Positions 52,901-62,011 of a stretch of DNA of 64,000 nt are shown piece after piece. Numbering within the stretch: the stretch's first letter is position 1; every line of letters starts with the position of its first letter. The notes beneath the pieces were generated by a model that did not search any database, was not told where the DNA came from, and saw only the letters and a list, made by a program, of their open reading frames with translations. Source of the stretch: a bacterium D16-56 (GTDB lineage Bacteria > Bacillota > Clostridia > Lachnospirales > Lachnospiraceae); the NCBI GenBank assembly GCA_003611875.1, contig RAYY01000019.1:28011-92010 (forward strand), written 5' to 3'. The position numbers were made by a program, and so were the translations under genes.

Positions 52901-54223
52901 CGTATCCGGTCACTGATCGCAGCTCTGCGGGTACGATCCCAAAAGCATTATGAGCGCCATGTAGTGTCCAGCTCTTACCACCGGACGGTTTTCACCAAGG
53001 AGATGAAAAAGGACTATACCCTTTTGTGCCCTCAGATGTCCCCCATTCATTTTGAACTTTTGGAGCCTGCCCTCCGGGCTTTTGGTTATCGGATGGAAGT
53101 TCTTAAAAATGACACCCGTTCAGCCATTGACACAGGTCTTCAATACGTCAACAACGATGCCTGCTATCCTTCCCTGATCGTAGTCGGCCAGGTCATGGAA
53201 GCGCTTCTCTCAGGCAAATATGACTTAAACCACACGGCGGTTTTGATGTCCCAGACCGGAGGCGGATGCCGTGCCTCCAACTACATAGGCTTTATCCGCC
53301 GGGCCTTAGAAAAGGCAGGCATTTCCCATGTACCGGTAATATCCGTCAATGCAGGCGGCATGGAGACCAATCCCGGCTTTACCATCACCCCTGCTCTGCT
53401 TACCAAAGCCATGCAGGCTATTGTATACGGCGATATCTTTATGCGTGTTTTATACAGAACACGTCCCTATGAAAAAGAGCCGGGAGCTGCCGACAGACTT
53501 CATGAAAAATGGAAAGCCCGCTGCATCCGCAGCCTTTCTTCCAGAGCCTCCAATATAATTCAGTTCGGCCGCAATATCCGGGGAATTATTCAGGACTTTG
53601 ACAATCTTCCCAGACTGAACATAGAAAAGCCCAAGGTAGGGATCGTGGGAGAAATCCTGGTTAAATTCTCTCCTTTGGCCAACAATCATATTGTGGATCT
53701 TTTAGAGGCTGAGGGAGCTGAGGCAGTTATGCCGGATCTGATGGATTTTCTGCTGTACTGTTTTTACAACAGCAACTTTAAGGCAGAGCGCTTAGGCGGA
53801 AAACAGTCTTCGGCATGGCTGTGCAACTTAGGAATTTCCATGCTGGAGTTTCTTAGAAAGTCTGCCCGCCGGGAACTGGCAAAAAGCCGCCACTTTACCG
53901 CGCCGGCCCGGATTCATGAGCTGGCAGGCATGGCGCAGGATTTCGTGTCCCTTGGGAATCAGACCGGGGAAGGCTGGTTTCTCACCGGGGAAATGCTGGA
54001 GCTGATCCACAGCGGCGTGAATAATATCGTATGCGCCCAGCCCTTTGGCTGTCTGCCCAACCATATTGTAGGAAAAGGAGTCATTAAGGAGCTGCGGCGC
54101 AAGTATCCCGGCGCCAATGTGATTGCCGTGGACTATGATCCGGGCGCCAGCGAGGTGAACCAGTTAAACCGGATTAAACTGATGTTGGCCACTGCTCAGA
54201 AGAATCTTTTGGAGTGTGTGTAA
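49982..54223 (+). CDS. 2-hydroxyacyl-CoA dehydratase activase/HgdB-like fusion protein
   Basis: This 1413-residue soluble protein has two tandem ASKHA ATPase domains of the BcrAD/BadFG/HgdC family: [14 protein letters not shown] near residue 9 and [14 protein letters not shown] near 322. Each keeps both cysteines that in HgdC dimers hold a [4Fe-4S] cluster ([12 protein letters not shown] with [11 protein letters not shown], and [11 protein letters not shown] with [11 protein letters not shown]), so one chain could form an intramolecular cluster. CKGCTNHC follows near 600, then a DUF2229-like region ([13 protein letters not shown]) and HgdB-like sequence to the end. No separate dehydratase genes are adjacent. 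Reported homologues are found in anaerobes and methanogens; the substrate is unknown. Start uncertain because the AAAGGAGG is 20 bases away. Confidence 0.85.
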   Translation: MNVYPHDTLGIDIGSTTVKIAVIQDGQIVFSDYERHYANIQETLALLLSRARNQLGEISVRPGITGSGGLTLSKHLQIPFTQEVVAVASALKAEAPQTDVAIELGGEDAKIIYFTGGIDQRMNGICAGGTGSFIDQMASLLQTDAAGLNQYAENYQMIYPIAARCGVFAKSDIQPLINEGATREDLAASIFQAVVNQTISGLACGKPIRGTVAFLGGPLHFLPQLRRAFTRTLNLDKDHIVAPEHSHLFAAIGAAGNAAKNAPVSLTHMISRLNFGIQMDAEINRMEPLFASQEEYDTFCKRHASHGVKTADLSSYEGNCYLGIDAGSTTTKAALVGEDGSLLYRFYANNNGSPLATAIRAVKEIKKLLPAKARIAWSCSTGYGEALLKSAFLLDEGEVETISHYYAAAFFEPEVDCILDIGGQDMKCIKIKDGTVDSVQLNEACSSGCGSFIETFAKSLNYSVEDFAREALFAENPTDLGTRCTVFMNSNVKQAQKEGASVADISAGLAYSVIKNALFKVIKITNASDLGKHVVVQGGTFYNDAVLQSFEKISGCQAVRPDIAGIMGAFGAALIARERHDHGKTTSMMPLEKIVSLQYETSMTRCKGCTNHCVLTVNRFEGGRQYVSGNRCERGLGKEKARKEIPNLFDYKYHRMFDYEALTPDIAKRGIIGIPRVLNMYENFPFWAVFFRELGFSVVLSPQSTKKIYELGIESIPSESECYPAKLVHGHISWLIKQGIREIFYPCIPYERNETPQAGNHFNCPMVTSYAENIKNNVEELSELNIHFMNPFFAFTNEEILTKQLIAEMEKEYYISPGEVRKAAHAGWQELLKSRRDMEKKGEETIAWLKKHGRNGIVLAGRPYHVDPEIHHGIPELITSYGFAVLTEDSVSHLADAERPLVVTDQWMYHTRLYRAASFVKQNDFLDLIQLNSFGCGLDAVTTDQVQEILTASDKIYTVLKIDEVNNLGAARIRIRSLIAALRVRSQKHYERHVVSSSYHRTVFTKEMKKDYTLLCPQMSPIHFELLEPALRAFGYRMEVLKNDTRSAIDTGLQYVNNDACYPSLIVVGQVMEALLSGKYDLNHTAVLMSQTGGGCRASNYIGFIRRALEKAGISHVPVISVNAGGMETNPGFTITPALLTKAMQAIVYGDIFMRVLYRTRPYEKEPGAADRLHEKWKARCIRSLSSRASNIIQFGRNIRGIIQDFDNLPRLNIEKPKVGIVGEILVKFSPLANNHIVDLLEAEGAEAVMPDLMDFLLYCFYNSNFKAERLGGKQSSAWLCNLGISMLEFLRKSARRELAKSRHFTAPARIHELAGMAQDFVSLGNQTGEGWFLTGEMLELIHSGVNNIVCAQPFGCLPNHIVGKGVIKELRRKYPGANVIAVDYDPGASEVNQLNRIKLMLATAQKNLLECV

Positions 54224-54230
54224 AAATATA

Positions 54231-54295
54231 GGAAGATACAATCCCGCAAAATTCAGGTCTTTCGTACCTTGGATTTCTTTGGGACTGTATCTTCC
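54231..54295. terminator. Bidirectional terminator-like hairpin
   Basis: GGAAGATACAATCCC (54231-54245) pairs with GGGACTGTATCTTCC (54281-54295) with one mismatch over 15 bp, followed by a T-rich stretch. It lies between the convergent ends of the activase gene and the YARHG-protein gene. Confidence 0.65.
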
Positions 54296-54363
54296 TTAGA
54301 TTATGGTTTTTCTTCTTTTGCAGCTTTTTGCCATGCCCTGTGTTTTTTTAATCCCCCGGTATT

Positions 54364-55437
54364 TTATGGATTATACTGCCTCACCTCCACAACCATGCCT
54401 CCCTGCACAAGGATCACCACACCGGTAGGAGACGCATACATATCAGGATCATCCAGGTACTCTGCCCTCCGTTCCTCATAGATCCTTCTCAGCTCAGCAT
54501 CCTTTCCCTCAATGCCCCTGTTTTCATTCACATACCACCAGTTGCAGTGACTGGAAACCGGAAGGCTGAAAGCAAACCCTTTCAGGTTGTTGCCCCAGTG
54601 ATCATCCTCCGCAATCGCGGTCAATATCCCGTCACTCATCTGAAAATGCAGAATCATAAAATCATGTGCATGATATTCCCCATCCTGTATTCCGTTCTGA
54701 AAAGCCGCAAGCAAAGCCACATTGGCTGTCTCAAACTGGTTAAATACCCTTTCGCTGAAATCATTAGGGGCAATGGTGCCCTGATACCAGGACTTTGAAT
54801 GAAAATACCGGCTTAAATCTTCTGACTGAAACAACCGCCCGTGCCTTGCATAGATTTCATTTTTTGCTATCCGCAGGGCAGTTTCGTCTAAGCCTTGTAT
54901 ATCCTTGTATGTAATATACCGCACATTGCTTTCCGGTAAAATAAATTCCGGTTCCTGAATCCTTGCCGGTTCAGAGGCTCCCATTCCTTCTGATTCCAAA
55001 AACCCAGGATCTAAGCCGGCCTGTGCAGACTCTGACTCCCCAAAACCAGCCGTCTCTGCAGGCATTGCCGCTTCATCTTTTCCTTCCTGTCCCGAATTTG
55101 CCGGGGCAGATGTTCCATATGTTTCTCTATATTTTGCATTGTCATCCTTACTCCCTCTTTGATCTGAAACCATCAAAGAGTCTTCATAGTCTGGTCTTTC
55201 TCCAGATTTGCCCTGATCTCTCAGGATTCCAGCCAGCCATACCGCACCAAAGCTTATCACTGCTGTAGCCCCTGCAGCCGCTAAGCATATTCCCACCTTC
55301 CAGGCTATGCCTTTGCCCTTTTGCTCTCCCATGTCAGAGCTGATTTCTGATTTTGGCCCAGCAGTGATCCTCTGCCCGCAGTTTGGGCAAAAAGAACTGC
55401 CATCCTTCACCTTTTTTCCACATCTTGAACAAAACAT
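54364..55437 (-). CDS. Zinc-ribbon membrane protein with YARHG domain
   Basis: This 357-residue protein starts with a zinc ribbon (MFCSRCGKKVKDGSSFCPNC), has one membrane helix near residues 48-70, then a low-complexity linker of about 90 residues rich in Glu, Ser, Ala and Gly. The extracellular YARHG domain follows (ALRIAKNEIYARHGRLFQSE). Proteins of this type are common in Firmicutes and are thought to bind cell wall or to act in envelope signalling; a specific role is not known. GGAAGC precedes the ATG. The next gene upstream encodes a second zinc-ribbon membrane protein. Confidence 0.82.
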   Translation of the reverse strand: MFCSRCGKKVKDGSSFCPNCGQRITAGPKSEISSDMGEQKGKGIAWKVGICLAAAGATAVISFGAVWLAGILRDQGKSGERPDYEDSLMVSDQRGSKDDNAKYRETYGTSAPANSGQEGKDEAAMPAETAGFGESESAQAGLDPGFLESEGMGASEPARIQEPEFILPESNVRYITYKDIQGLDETALRIAKNEIYARHGRLFQSEDLSRYFHSKSWYQGTIAPNDFSERVFNQFETANVALLAAFQNGIQDGEYHAHDFMILHFQMSDGILTAIAEDDHWGNNLKGFAFSLPVSSHCNWWYVNENRGIEGKDAELRRIYEERRAEYLDDPDMYASPTGVVILVQGGMVVEVRQYNP

Positions 55438-55549
55438 AAGCTTGCTTCCTTTCCCTTTATTGCTGCGGACAAAGAGCCAAGAGCCGTGCCCGCAAAGTAT
55501 TTGATAAATACGATCCGGTTTGCTGTGCGCTGACAGAGCACGACAGCAT

Positions 55550-57613
55550 TCAACTCTTTCCTCCTCTTTCTAAAGCCTGATACAGCTCTATTATGGAAGC
55601 CTTGTTTTTCTTCTCGTGTGAAATATATAAATTCTTAAAATCAAAAGTAAAAGAGGACGGGTCAAAACCAAAGGACTGGATATATTGAAGCATCTCCTGC
55701 TCAGAAGCAGAGCTGCCGTTAATTTCAAAAGTTCCGTTTAAAAACCTGCCATTGCTGTCATATACTCTGTCCCACAATACCTTTCCCACAGTCTCAAAAG
55801 AATCCGTAAGTTTTATGATCTCATAGCTGCCATAAGCAATATCCTGCATAGATTGGGGATCTATATAGCTTCCCTGATCTCCTCCCACACAAATCAAACC
55901 GCTTTTCGCAAGACATTGATAACTCATGATGGGAATCTGCATGGTTTTTTCAATCCTGCGGCCGTTCTGATAGCTTAGAAGATATACCGTGCTGTCTGCC
56001 GGAGCACTAGAAGCCGCCTGGATATTATCAATCAAAATACACTCTGGAATATTATCATCATTTAGATAGATCAAGCTCCCATCGATTAACATTCCGGACA
56101 TATTGTCCTTCAATTCATTCAAAAACCGTTCATACTCAACCAGCCCGTCTACAATCTTTCTGTCAATCACCTTTTTGGAGGAAGAATCATAACAGTAATT
56201 CTTTAAAAGCCAAATTGCCTTTTCCTTTTGGTTTGTAAATTGTTCTCCTGTTTCCAGATTATAATTTTTCTCTGCCAGGAAAATAGCCTTTTCTGATTCA
56301 CTTTCAAATGGAGCCAAGGTGCTGCAGTTATAATTATCTTTGATCGCCAGATAAGTTTCAACAGATCCTGCGTATTCTGACAGGTCTGCAGGCTCATTCA
56401 AGTCTATATCCCACTGGAACCATTTTAAATACCACTGCTTTTTCTCAAGCTCATCCTTTATATATTCTCCTGACAGCAGATTATAATCATGTTCCTGCAT
56501 AAAATACATACAGTATAACACAAAGTCTTCATAATCTATCCACTCGTCGTCTCTGTAAACGGACAGAACATGCCAAGGAAGCAAAACGCTGTCCTTCTGA
56601 AATTTATCCGGGTACAAATCCGGCTCAAACTTATCCAGATCAATCTCTTTCCCATATATAGCGTCATATCCCCATGTTCCTGCAAAGGCTATGTACTGTT
56701 CCTGGGTCATGGGAAGGCTTGTCACCTGTATATAACAAACATGATCCGTATAAGATTTATCCCTTGGAAACCTCTGCTCTAGTTCTTCATCAAAGGTAGG
56801 ATAAGATACCTGGACAAATTTATACATCTTATAATCCATGCTGTCTATCTGCTTTAGCAATACTCTTTTATCAAGCTGGCCGTCTTCCTCTGCCTCTGCC
56901 GCATAATTCCTTACCAGGCTGTTGTCTTCGCCAAACAGCTCCAAATCGTCTATGGTATCTAATTTATCAAAAATAAGGTCTGTGCCTTTATCTGAGCATT
57001 CAACCAAATACGTGTTTCCGGAAAGAGAGGCTCCTTTTGTTTTTAATGGCTTGCTTTTCTTTACCAAGTTCCTTTCCAGATATTTCTTAAGCTTCTTCTG
57101 CCCTTCTTTAAAATCATCATTACTGTCAAAGGCAATAATATAATAAAAAGAATTGGTCTTCCATGCCAGTCCGGAAGGTGTAGCACCTATATCGTCATCA
57201 TATTCTCCATAGCTGTAGATACAATCATAGCCCATAAAGGAATCTGTAGAAGAAGTATAAATATAGCTCGTATTCTCCTGATAAAGCGCATCCTCATCAT
57301 CTAACATCTCCATAAAATCATCCGGAGATATTCCGGCAAGCTGATCAGCGGATGCCACAAACAGCTTTTCCGGCAGGGTTTTCCCTATTCTTTTGCCCCC
57401 CCCCCCAAACAATTTTACAGTGCCAATCACAACCACCGCAACCGCAAATAATCCCAGAAAACCATAGATCAGATTTCTGGAAACTGCCCTGGCAGGTGTC
57501 CCGGTCCGCTTCCTCCCTTTAAATCCCGCTCCTGCCGCTTCTACCCTCTGCCCGCATACCGGACAGAACTTGCTCGTTTTCTCAATCTCGTTTCCGCAAT
57601 TTTCACAGAACAT
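55550..57613 (-). CDS. Zinc-ribbon membrane protein with a G11 tract (in-frame)
   Basis: A 687-residue protein with an N-terminal zinc ribbon (MFCENCGNEIEKTSKFCPVC) and one membrane helix near residues 45-65. A large outer region of about 610 residues follows; it is acidic and aromatic-rich and matches nothing I can name. AAGGAGG precedes the ATG at 57613. Directly after the helix, codons for VKLFGGGGKRIGK contain 11 consecutive G (57406-57396); with 11 the frame is open, with 10 or 12 it would close soon after the helix. This places the switch exactly between membrane anchor and exposed region. Function unknown. Confidence 0.75.
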   Translation of the reverse strand: MFCENCGNEIEKTSKFCPVCGQRVEAAGAGFKGRKRTGTPARAVSRNLIYGFLGLFAVAVVVIGTVKLFGGGGKRIGKTLPEKLFVASADQLAGISPDDFMEMLDDEDALYQENTSYIYTSSTDSFMGYDCIYSYGEYDDDIGATPSGLAWKTNSFYYIIAFDSNDDFKEGQKKLKKYLERNLVKKSKPLKTKGASLSGNTYLVECSDKGTDLIFDKLDTIDDLELFGEDNSLVRNYAAEAEEDGQLDKRVLLKQIDSMDYKMYKFVQVSYPTFDEELEQRFPRDKSYTDHVCYIQVTSLPMTQEQYIAFAGTWGYDAIYGKEIDLDKFEPDLYPDKFQKDSVLLPWHVLSVYRDDEWIDYEDFVLYCMYFMQEHDYNLLSGEYIKDELEKKQWYLKWFQWDIDLNEPADLSEYAGSVETYLAIKDNYNCSTLAPFESESEKAIFLAEKNYNLETGEQFTNQKEKAIWLLKNYCYDSSSKKVIDRKIVDGLVEYERFLNELKDNMSGMLIDGSLIYLNDDNIPECILIDNIQAASSAPADSTVYLLSYQNGRRIEKTMQIPIMSYQCLAKSGLICVGGDQGSYIDPQSMQDIAYGSYEIIKLTDSFETVGKVLWDRVYDSNGRFLNGTFEINGSSASEQEMLQYIQSFGFDPSSFTFDFKNLYISHEKKNKASIIELYQALERGGKS

Positions 57614-57790
57614 GATTTTCCTCCTTGTTGTTTTGTTATAAATTAACTTCCTCCCGTAAAAATCTTCAGGAAGCAATTTTCCAATCCTTATTTTATCATA
57701 CTTGATATTTCCTTACAAGCATCAAAGCCTCGTACCAAAATTAAAACAGGGCCTCATCCGGCCTTTGCCTTTGAATTCACGCACATCCAA

Positions 57791-57822
57791 AAAGCCGGCA
57801 TAGTCAAAACTATGCCGGCTTT
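57791..57822 (-). terminator. opp operon terminator
   Basis: Perfect 13-bp stem AAAGCCGGCATAG/CTATGCCGGCTTT with a six-base loop, followed on the minus strand by a run of T, starting about 20 bases after the oppF stop. Confidence 0.87.
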
Positions 57823-57840
57823 CTATATCCGCGATTCCTT

Positions 57841-58794
57841 CTACACACAGCTGCAGGCCACAAAGTGATTCGGCTCCACCTCCCGAAGCCCCGGATTCCC
57901 ATTCCGGCACTTATCCTGTGTACAGTCACACCGCTTCCAGAAGCGGCACTCGTCCGGCAGATTCACCGGAGAAGTGATCTCGCCCCGGATCAACTGTCTC
58001 TTTGGCTTCTCCTTGCCGACGACAGGCAGCGGGATCGCAGAAAGCAGGGCCTTTGTGTAAGGATGAAGCGGATTCTGGAACAAAAGGTCTGATGGTGCTT
58101 TCTCCACCATCTGCCCCAAGTACATTACCGCAATATCATCAGAAAAATACTTTACTACGGAAAGATCATGGGTAATGAAAATGTAGGTCAGCCCCAAATC
58201 AGCCTGCAGCTTCTTAAGCAGATTCAGAATCTGAGCCTGAATAGACACATCCAATGCAGAAACCGGCTCGTCACAGACAATCAGCTTCGGGTTCACTGCC
58301 AGGGCACGGGCAATGCCGATTCTCTGACGCCTTCCTCCGTCCAGCTCGTGAGGGTACACATTCATGTACCGGTCTGCCAGGCCTACGGTGCGCATCAGCT
58401 CCAATGTGCGATCTTCAATATCACTCTTGGATTTCAAAAGCTTATGCTCTGTGATGGGCTCGCTGATGAGCTGCATCACCGTTTGTCTCGGATCCAGGGA
58501 AGAAAAAGGATCCTGGAACACCATCTGCATCTCCTGGCGCAGAGGGCGCATCTGCTTGCGGGTATAACCGGTAATATCCTGGCCGTCAAATAAAATCTTT
58601 CCCCCGGTAGGCTCTAAAAGCTTTAAAATGGTTCTTCCGGTGGTGGACTTGCCGCAGCCGGACTCTCCTACAATCCCCAGGGTACGCCCCTCCTCAATGG
58701 TAAAGCTTACGCCGTCCACGGCATGAAGCTGGCCGCCCGGGGTATTAAAAAATTTGGTAAGGTTCTGCACCTCAAGAATCGTTTTACCTGCCAT
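57841..58794 (-). CDS. oppF: Peptide ABC transporter ATP-binding protein, OppF type
   Basis: This 317-residue ATPase has Walker [14 protein letters not shown], Walker [15 protein letters not shown] and the ABC signature in the variant form [12 protein letters not shown] rather than LSGGQRQ. The C-terminal oligopeptide-transporter domain has four Cys ([14 protein letters not shown]) that in related proteins bind an iron-sulphur cluster. It overlaps oppD by 11 bases and is the last gene of the operon, followed by a strong terminator. Solute specificity (oligopeptide or dipeptide) is not resolved. Confidence 0.92.
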   Translation of the reverse strand: MAGKTILEVQNLTKFFNTPGGQLHAVDGVSFTIEEGRTLGIVGESGCGKSTTGRTILKLLEPTGGKILFDGQDITGYTRKQMRPLRQEMQMVFQDPFSSLDPRQTVMQLISEPITEHKLLKSKSDIEDRTLELMRTVGLADRYMNVYPHELDGGRRQRIGIARALAVNPKLIVCDEPVSALDVSIQAQILNLLKKLQADLGLTYIFITHDLSVVKYFSDDIAVMYLGQMVEKAPSDLLFQNPLHPYTKALLSAIPLPVVGKEKPKRQLIRGEITSPVNLPDECRFWKRCDCTQDKCRNGNPGLREVEPNHFVACSCV

Positions 58795-59794
58795 CTTTAT
58801 TCCCCCTTAAGCTAAACTCCGGATTGCTGTAGGCGCTGCATGCTACAAAATGTGTGGGACTGCCATCTACCGCCGTCAATGGGGGAACCCCTTTGCTGCA
58901 CACATCTGCCGCATACGGGCATCTGGGCGCAAAGGCGCAGCCCGGCGGCAGATCGGAAGGATCCGGCATCAGTCCCTTGATGGGCACCAGCTCCTCTCCC
59001 CGCTCCTTTAAGTTGGGCAGAGAGTCAAACAGACCTTCTGTGTAGGGATGGCGCATGTGGTTAAACACATCATCCACTGTCCCCTTCTCCACAATCCTTC
59101 CTGCATACATTACAGCCACATCCTCACACACCTCGGCAACCACACCTAAGTCATGGGTGATCAGAAGCATGGACATCTCCTTGTCCCGGATAAGCTGCTT
59201 CATCAACTCTAAAACCTGAGCCTGAATCGTCACATCCAGCGCCGTGGTAGGCTCATCTGCAATCAGAAGCTGAGGGCTGCAGGCCAGGGCAATGGCAATC
59301 ACCACCCGCTGCTTCATGCCTCCGGAAAACTGATGAGGATAGTCGTAGGCGCGGCTCTCCGCAATGCCTACCATTTTCAGCATTTCCTTGGCCTTCTCAA
59401 AGGCATCCTTTTTGGAAAGGTTCTGATGGATGGCAATGCTCTCCCCGATCTGGTCGCCAACCGTCATAACCGGGTTTAAAGCAGTCATGGGATCCTGGAA
59501 AATCATGGCCACGTCATTGCCCCGCATCTTCTCTAAATCTGAAGGCGACATTTTAAGCACGTCTTTTCCTTCCAGATAAATCTCCCCGCTTTTGATCACG
59601 CCCGGCGGGTTGGGCACCAGGTTTAAGATGGACAGAGCCGTGGTGGTCTTGCCTGCGCCGGTCTCCCCCACCAGACCTAAGGTTCTCTTTTTGCCAATCG
59701 CAATGTCAATGCCATTGACTGCATGGACGTCAGCATCCTCCGTCACATAATGAACCACAAGATTTTTTATGTCAAGAACTAATTCTTCAGCCAT
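58784..59794 (-). CDS. oppD: Peptide ABC transporter ATP-binding protein, OppD type
   Basis: This 336-residue ATPase has Walker [14 protein letters not shown], signature [12 protein letters not shown] and Walker [15 protein letters not shown]. The C-terminal motif [14 protein letters not shown] carries the cysteines common in the OppD/DppD group. It pairs with OppF as the nucleotide-binding dimer. AGGAGG is ten bases before the ATG. Confidence 0.93.
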   Translation of the reverse strand: MAEELVLDIKNLVVHYVTEDADVHAVNGIDIAIGKKRTLGLVGETGAGKTTTALSILNLVPNPPGVIKSGEIYLEGKDVLKMSPSDLEKMRGNDVAMIFQDPMTALNPVMTVGDQIGESIAIHQNLSKKDAFEKAKEMLKMVGIAESRAYDYPHQFSGGMKQRVVIAIALACSPQLLIADEPTTALDVTIQAQVLELMKQLIRDKEMSMLLITHDLGVVAEVCEDVAVMYAGRIVEKGTVDDVFNHMRHPYTEGLFDSLPNLKERGEELVPIKGLMPDPSDLPPGCAFAPRCPYAADVCSKGVPPLTAVDGSPTHFVACSAYSNPEFSLRGNKDGR

Positions 59795-59809
59795 ACTATG
59801 TACCTCCTC

Positions 59810-60694
59810 CTATTTTTTCAGCTTCGGATCCAGCGCATCCCGCAGGCCGTCTCCCAAAAGGTTCAGCGCCAGCACTGTAAACATGATGGCCAGACCAGGG
59901 ATAATACACATATAGCTGGCATCACGGATGTGTCCGCGTCCTGCAGAAAGCAGCGCACCCCACTCCGGAGCCGGAGCCGGAACACCGATTCCCAGAAAGC
60001 TTAAGGAGGATGCAGAAATAATCGTGGTTCCGATCAGCAGCGTAATCTGCACAATAATCGGAGACAAACAGTTGGGAAGAATGTGCTTTACAATAATCTT
60101 CCAAGTGGGAAGTCCCATGGCATAGGAGGATTCCACATACTCCTGGTCACGGATTGTCATAACAGACGCACGCACAATACGGGCAAAGCTGCTGGCACAG
60201 GAAAATGCCAGGGCAATCATCAAATTCACGGTACTTGGCCCTAACAGGGATACGATTACCACTGCCGTCATAATGTTGGGGATAGAGTAGAAAATATCAA
60301 TGCCCCGCATGATGATGGAATCCGTAACCCCTCCATGGAATCCTGCCTGAGAACCTAAAATGGTTCCCACAATAAGTCCCAGCGCCACAGAACCCACCCC
60401 GATAATCAGGGAATAGCGGGCGCCGTAGACCACACGGGCAAACAGATCCCTTCCATATTCATCTGTGCCGAACCAGTGAGCCGCACAGGGTCCCATCAGC
60501 CGATCCTGCATGTTCTGCCCGATAACATCCACCTCATAATTAAAGATCACCGGACTCAGCGCCGCAGCCAAAACAAGCAGCACCAAAAAGCCCAGCCCCA
60601 GCATTGCTCCCCGGTTCTTCACCAGACGCCGCCAGGTTTCCTGAAACAAAGTGCGTTTTTTATACTGATTTTTAATTTCGCTTGCCTGCCCCAT
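59810..60694 (-). CDS. oppC: Peptide ABC transporter permease, OppC type
   Basis: This 294-residue permease has six membrane helices, the N-terminal OppC extension and the EAA-type loop YVESSYAMGLPTWKIIVKHI contacting the ATPases. The ATG at 60694 is selected because AAGGGGTGA lies just upstream. The upstream in-frame ATG at 60748 lies inside oppB. It follows the oppB stop by four bases. Confidence 0.93.
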   Translation of the reverse strand: MGQASEIKNQYKKRTLFQETWRRLVKNRGAMLGLGFLVLLVLAAALSPVIFNYEVDVIGQNMQDRLMGPCAAHWFGTDEYGRDLFARVVYGARYSLIIGVGSVALGLIVGTILGSQAGFHGGVTDSIIMRGIDIFYSIPNIMTAVVIVSLLGPSTVNLMIALAFSCASSFARIVRASVMTIRDQEYVESSYAMGLPTWKIIVKHILPNCLSPIIVQITLLIGTTIISASSLSFLGIGVPAPAPEWGALLSAGRGHIRDASYMCIIPGLAIMFTVLALNLLGDGLRDALDPKLKK

Positions 60695-60698
60695 CCTA

Positions 60699-61634
60699 TC
60701 ACCCCTTCTTGCTGTATTGCGCCTTAATTCTCGGATCAAAGAACGCATAAATCAGATCCACCACCAGATTGATGACACACATCAGAATCGAACACATGAT
60801 GATCGCCCCGGTAACCATGGGAACATCCCTCTTGGAAATGGAATCGTACACCAAACGCCCGATGCCCGGCCAGGAAAAAACAGTTTCCGCCAGCACGGAT
60901 CCGGTAATCACCAGGGACATCTGCAGTCCGATAGCCGTAATAATGGGAATCAATGCATTTTTCAGGCCATGAACCGTGATTACCTGCTTCTCGGAACAGC
61001 CCTTTGCCCGGGCAGTGGTCATGTAGTCCTGACGCAGCACATCCAGCATGGAGGAACGGGTCGTCCTGGTAATCAGCGCCGCTAATCCAAATCCCACTGT
61101 CACTGCCGGCAGAACCAGGCTGTCTAGCCCTCCTTTTCCTCCTGTGGGGAACAACCCTAACTTTAGGGAAAAGAGGATTATCAGCATCAGCCCCAACCAG
61201 AAGTTAGGCATGGAAGTGCCGAACAAAGCAAAAATCATCCCCGCCGTATCCTTCCAGGTGTTCTGATGGATGGCCGTGTAAATTCCCAGAGGAAGGGACA
61301 CTGCCACCGCAATAAGTACTGCCGCTCCGCCTAACATCAGGGTGTTGGGAAGCCGCTCCATAAAGGTCTTAAACACATCCCTCTTAGTCACATAAGACTG
61401 TCCCATATCCCCGGTAATCATCCCCTTCATGTAGTTTCCATAGCGGACGATAAACGGATCGTTAAGCCCTAATTCTTCCCGAATCTGCTCAATCTGTTCT
61501 GGCTTGGCATTGTCACCGGCAAGCATCAGCGCCGGGTCTCCGCCTGTCAGGCTCATGGCCCAGAAAATCAAAAATGAGGTCACAAGGATAACGGGAATCA
61601 GCATTACCAGACGTTTTAATATATATCTCAGCAT
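60699..61634 (-). CDS. oppB: Peptide ABC transporter permease, OppB type
   Basis: This 311-residue permease has the N-terminal helix MLRYILKRLVMLIPVILVT, the family's ADP-like loop (GGDPALMLAGDNAKPEQI) and the EAA loop DYMTTARAKGCSEKQVITVH. It forms the channel with OppC. AAGGAG precedes the ATG. Separated from the binding-protein gene by about 375 bases containing repeats, so expression of the permease part may differ from that of oppA. Confidence 0.93.
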   Translation of the reverse strand: MLRYILKRLVMLIPVILVTSFLIFWAMSLTGGDPALMLAGDNAKPEQIEQIREELGLNDPFIVRYGNYMKGMITGDMGQSYVTKRDVFKTFMERLPNTLMLGGAAVLIAVAVSLPLGIYTAIHQNTWKDTAGMIFALFGTSMPNFWLGLMLIILFSLKLGLFPTGGKGGLDSLVLPAVTVGFGLAALITRTTRSSMLDVLRQDYMTTARAKGCSEKQVITVHGLKNALIPIITAIGLQMSLVITGSVLAETVFSWPGIGRLVYDSISKRDVPMVTGAIIMCSILMCVINLVVDLIYAFFDPRIKAQYSKKG

Positions 61635-61844
61635 TTGCCTGTCACTCCTTTTCTATTTTGAACACTTCCAGAATCTCTCTTTTCCATCCATGGGTCTTGT
61701 CCCTGCCTGATGTATTGATTCAGAAAAAGATTCTGAAAGTGTTCCTTGTCAGAACATTCCTGCAATCAGCCTGTTAAATATGCGTTCGTACAGTCACCGA
61801 GGTAAACATCAAAAACTGTTTGAACCGCATCAGAAAACCAGGAT

Positions 61845-61967
61845 GGTTACTGTGAAAGTCTCGAATCCTCACTGTAGGACTGCGCACTTGCTGCGCTGTC
61901 CGTACCAGCGCCAAAATGCCTGCTTTTTGGCATTTTGTGTGCATCCCCCGGAGGGTTCACAGTAACC
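61845..61967. repeat. 123-bp element with 12-bp terminal inverted repeats
   Basis: GGTTACTGTGAA (61845-61856) and TTCACAGTAACC (61956-61967) are exact inverted repeats. The interior has a small hairpin AAAATGCC/GGCATTTT and no reading frame. Resembles short non-autonomous or REP-like intergenic elements. Confidence 0.65.
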
Positions 61968-61986
61968 CCTCTTTCATTTATAGTGG

Positions 61987-62004
61987 TGCCGCGAAAACGC
62001 GGCA
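61987..62004 (-). terminator. Hairpin after oppA
   Basis: TGCCGCG/CGCGGCA stem with a four-base loop, just downstream of the oppA TAA on the minus strand, within larger complementary arms AACCCCTC/GAGGGGTT. Likely a partial terminator or processing site that lets the binding protein be made in excess. Confidence 0.5.
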
Positions 62005-62011
62005 TGAGGGG

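Larger units (their letters stand above)
61635..62011. other. oppA-oppB intergenic region with inverted repeats
   Basis: Contains a 123-bp element bounded by GGTTACTGTGAA and its exact complement (61845-61967), and a GC-rich hairpin directly after the oppA stop (61987-62004). No coding sequence recognised. Confidence 0.6.
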
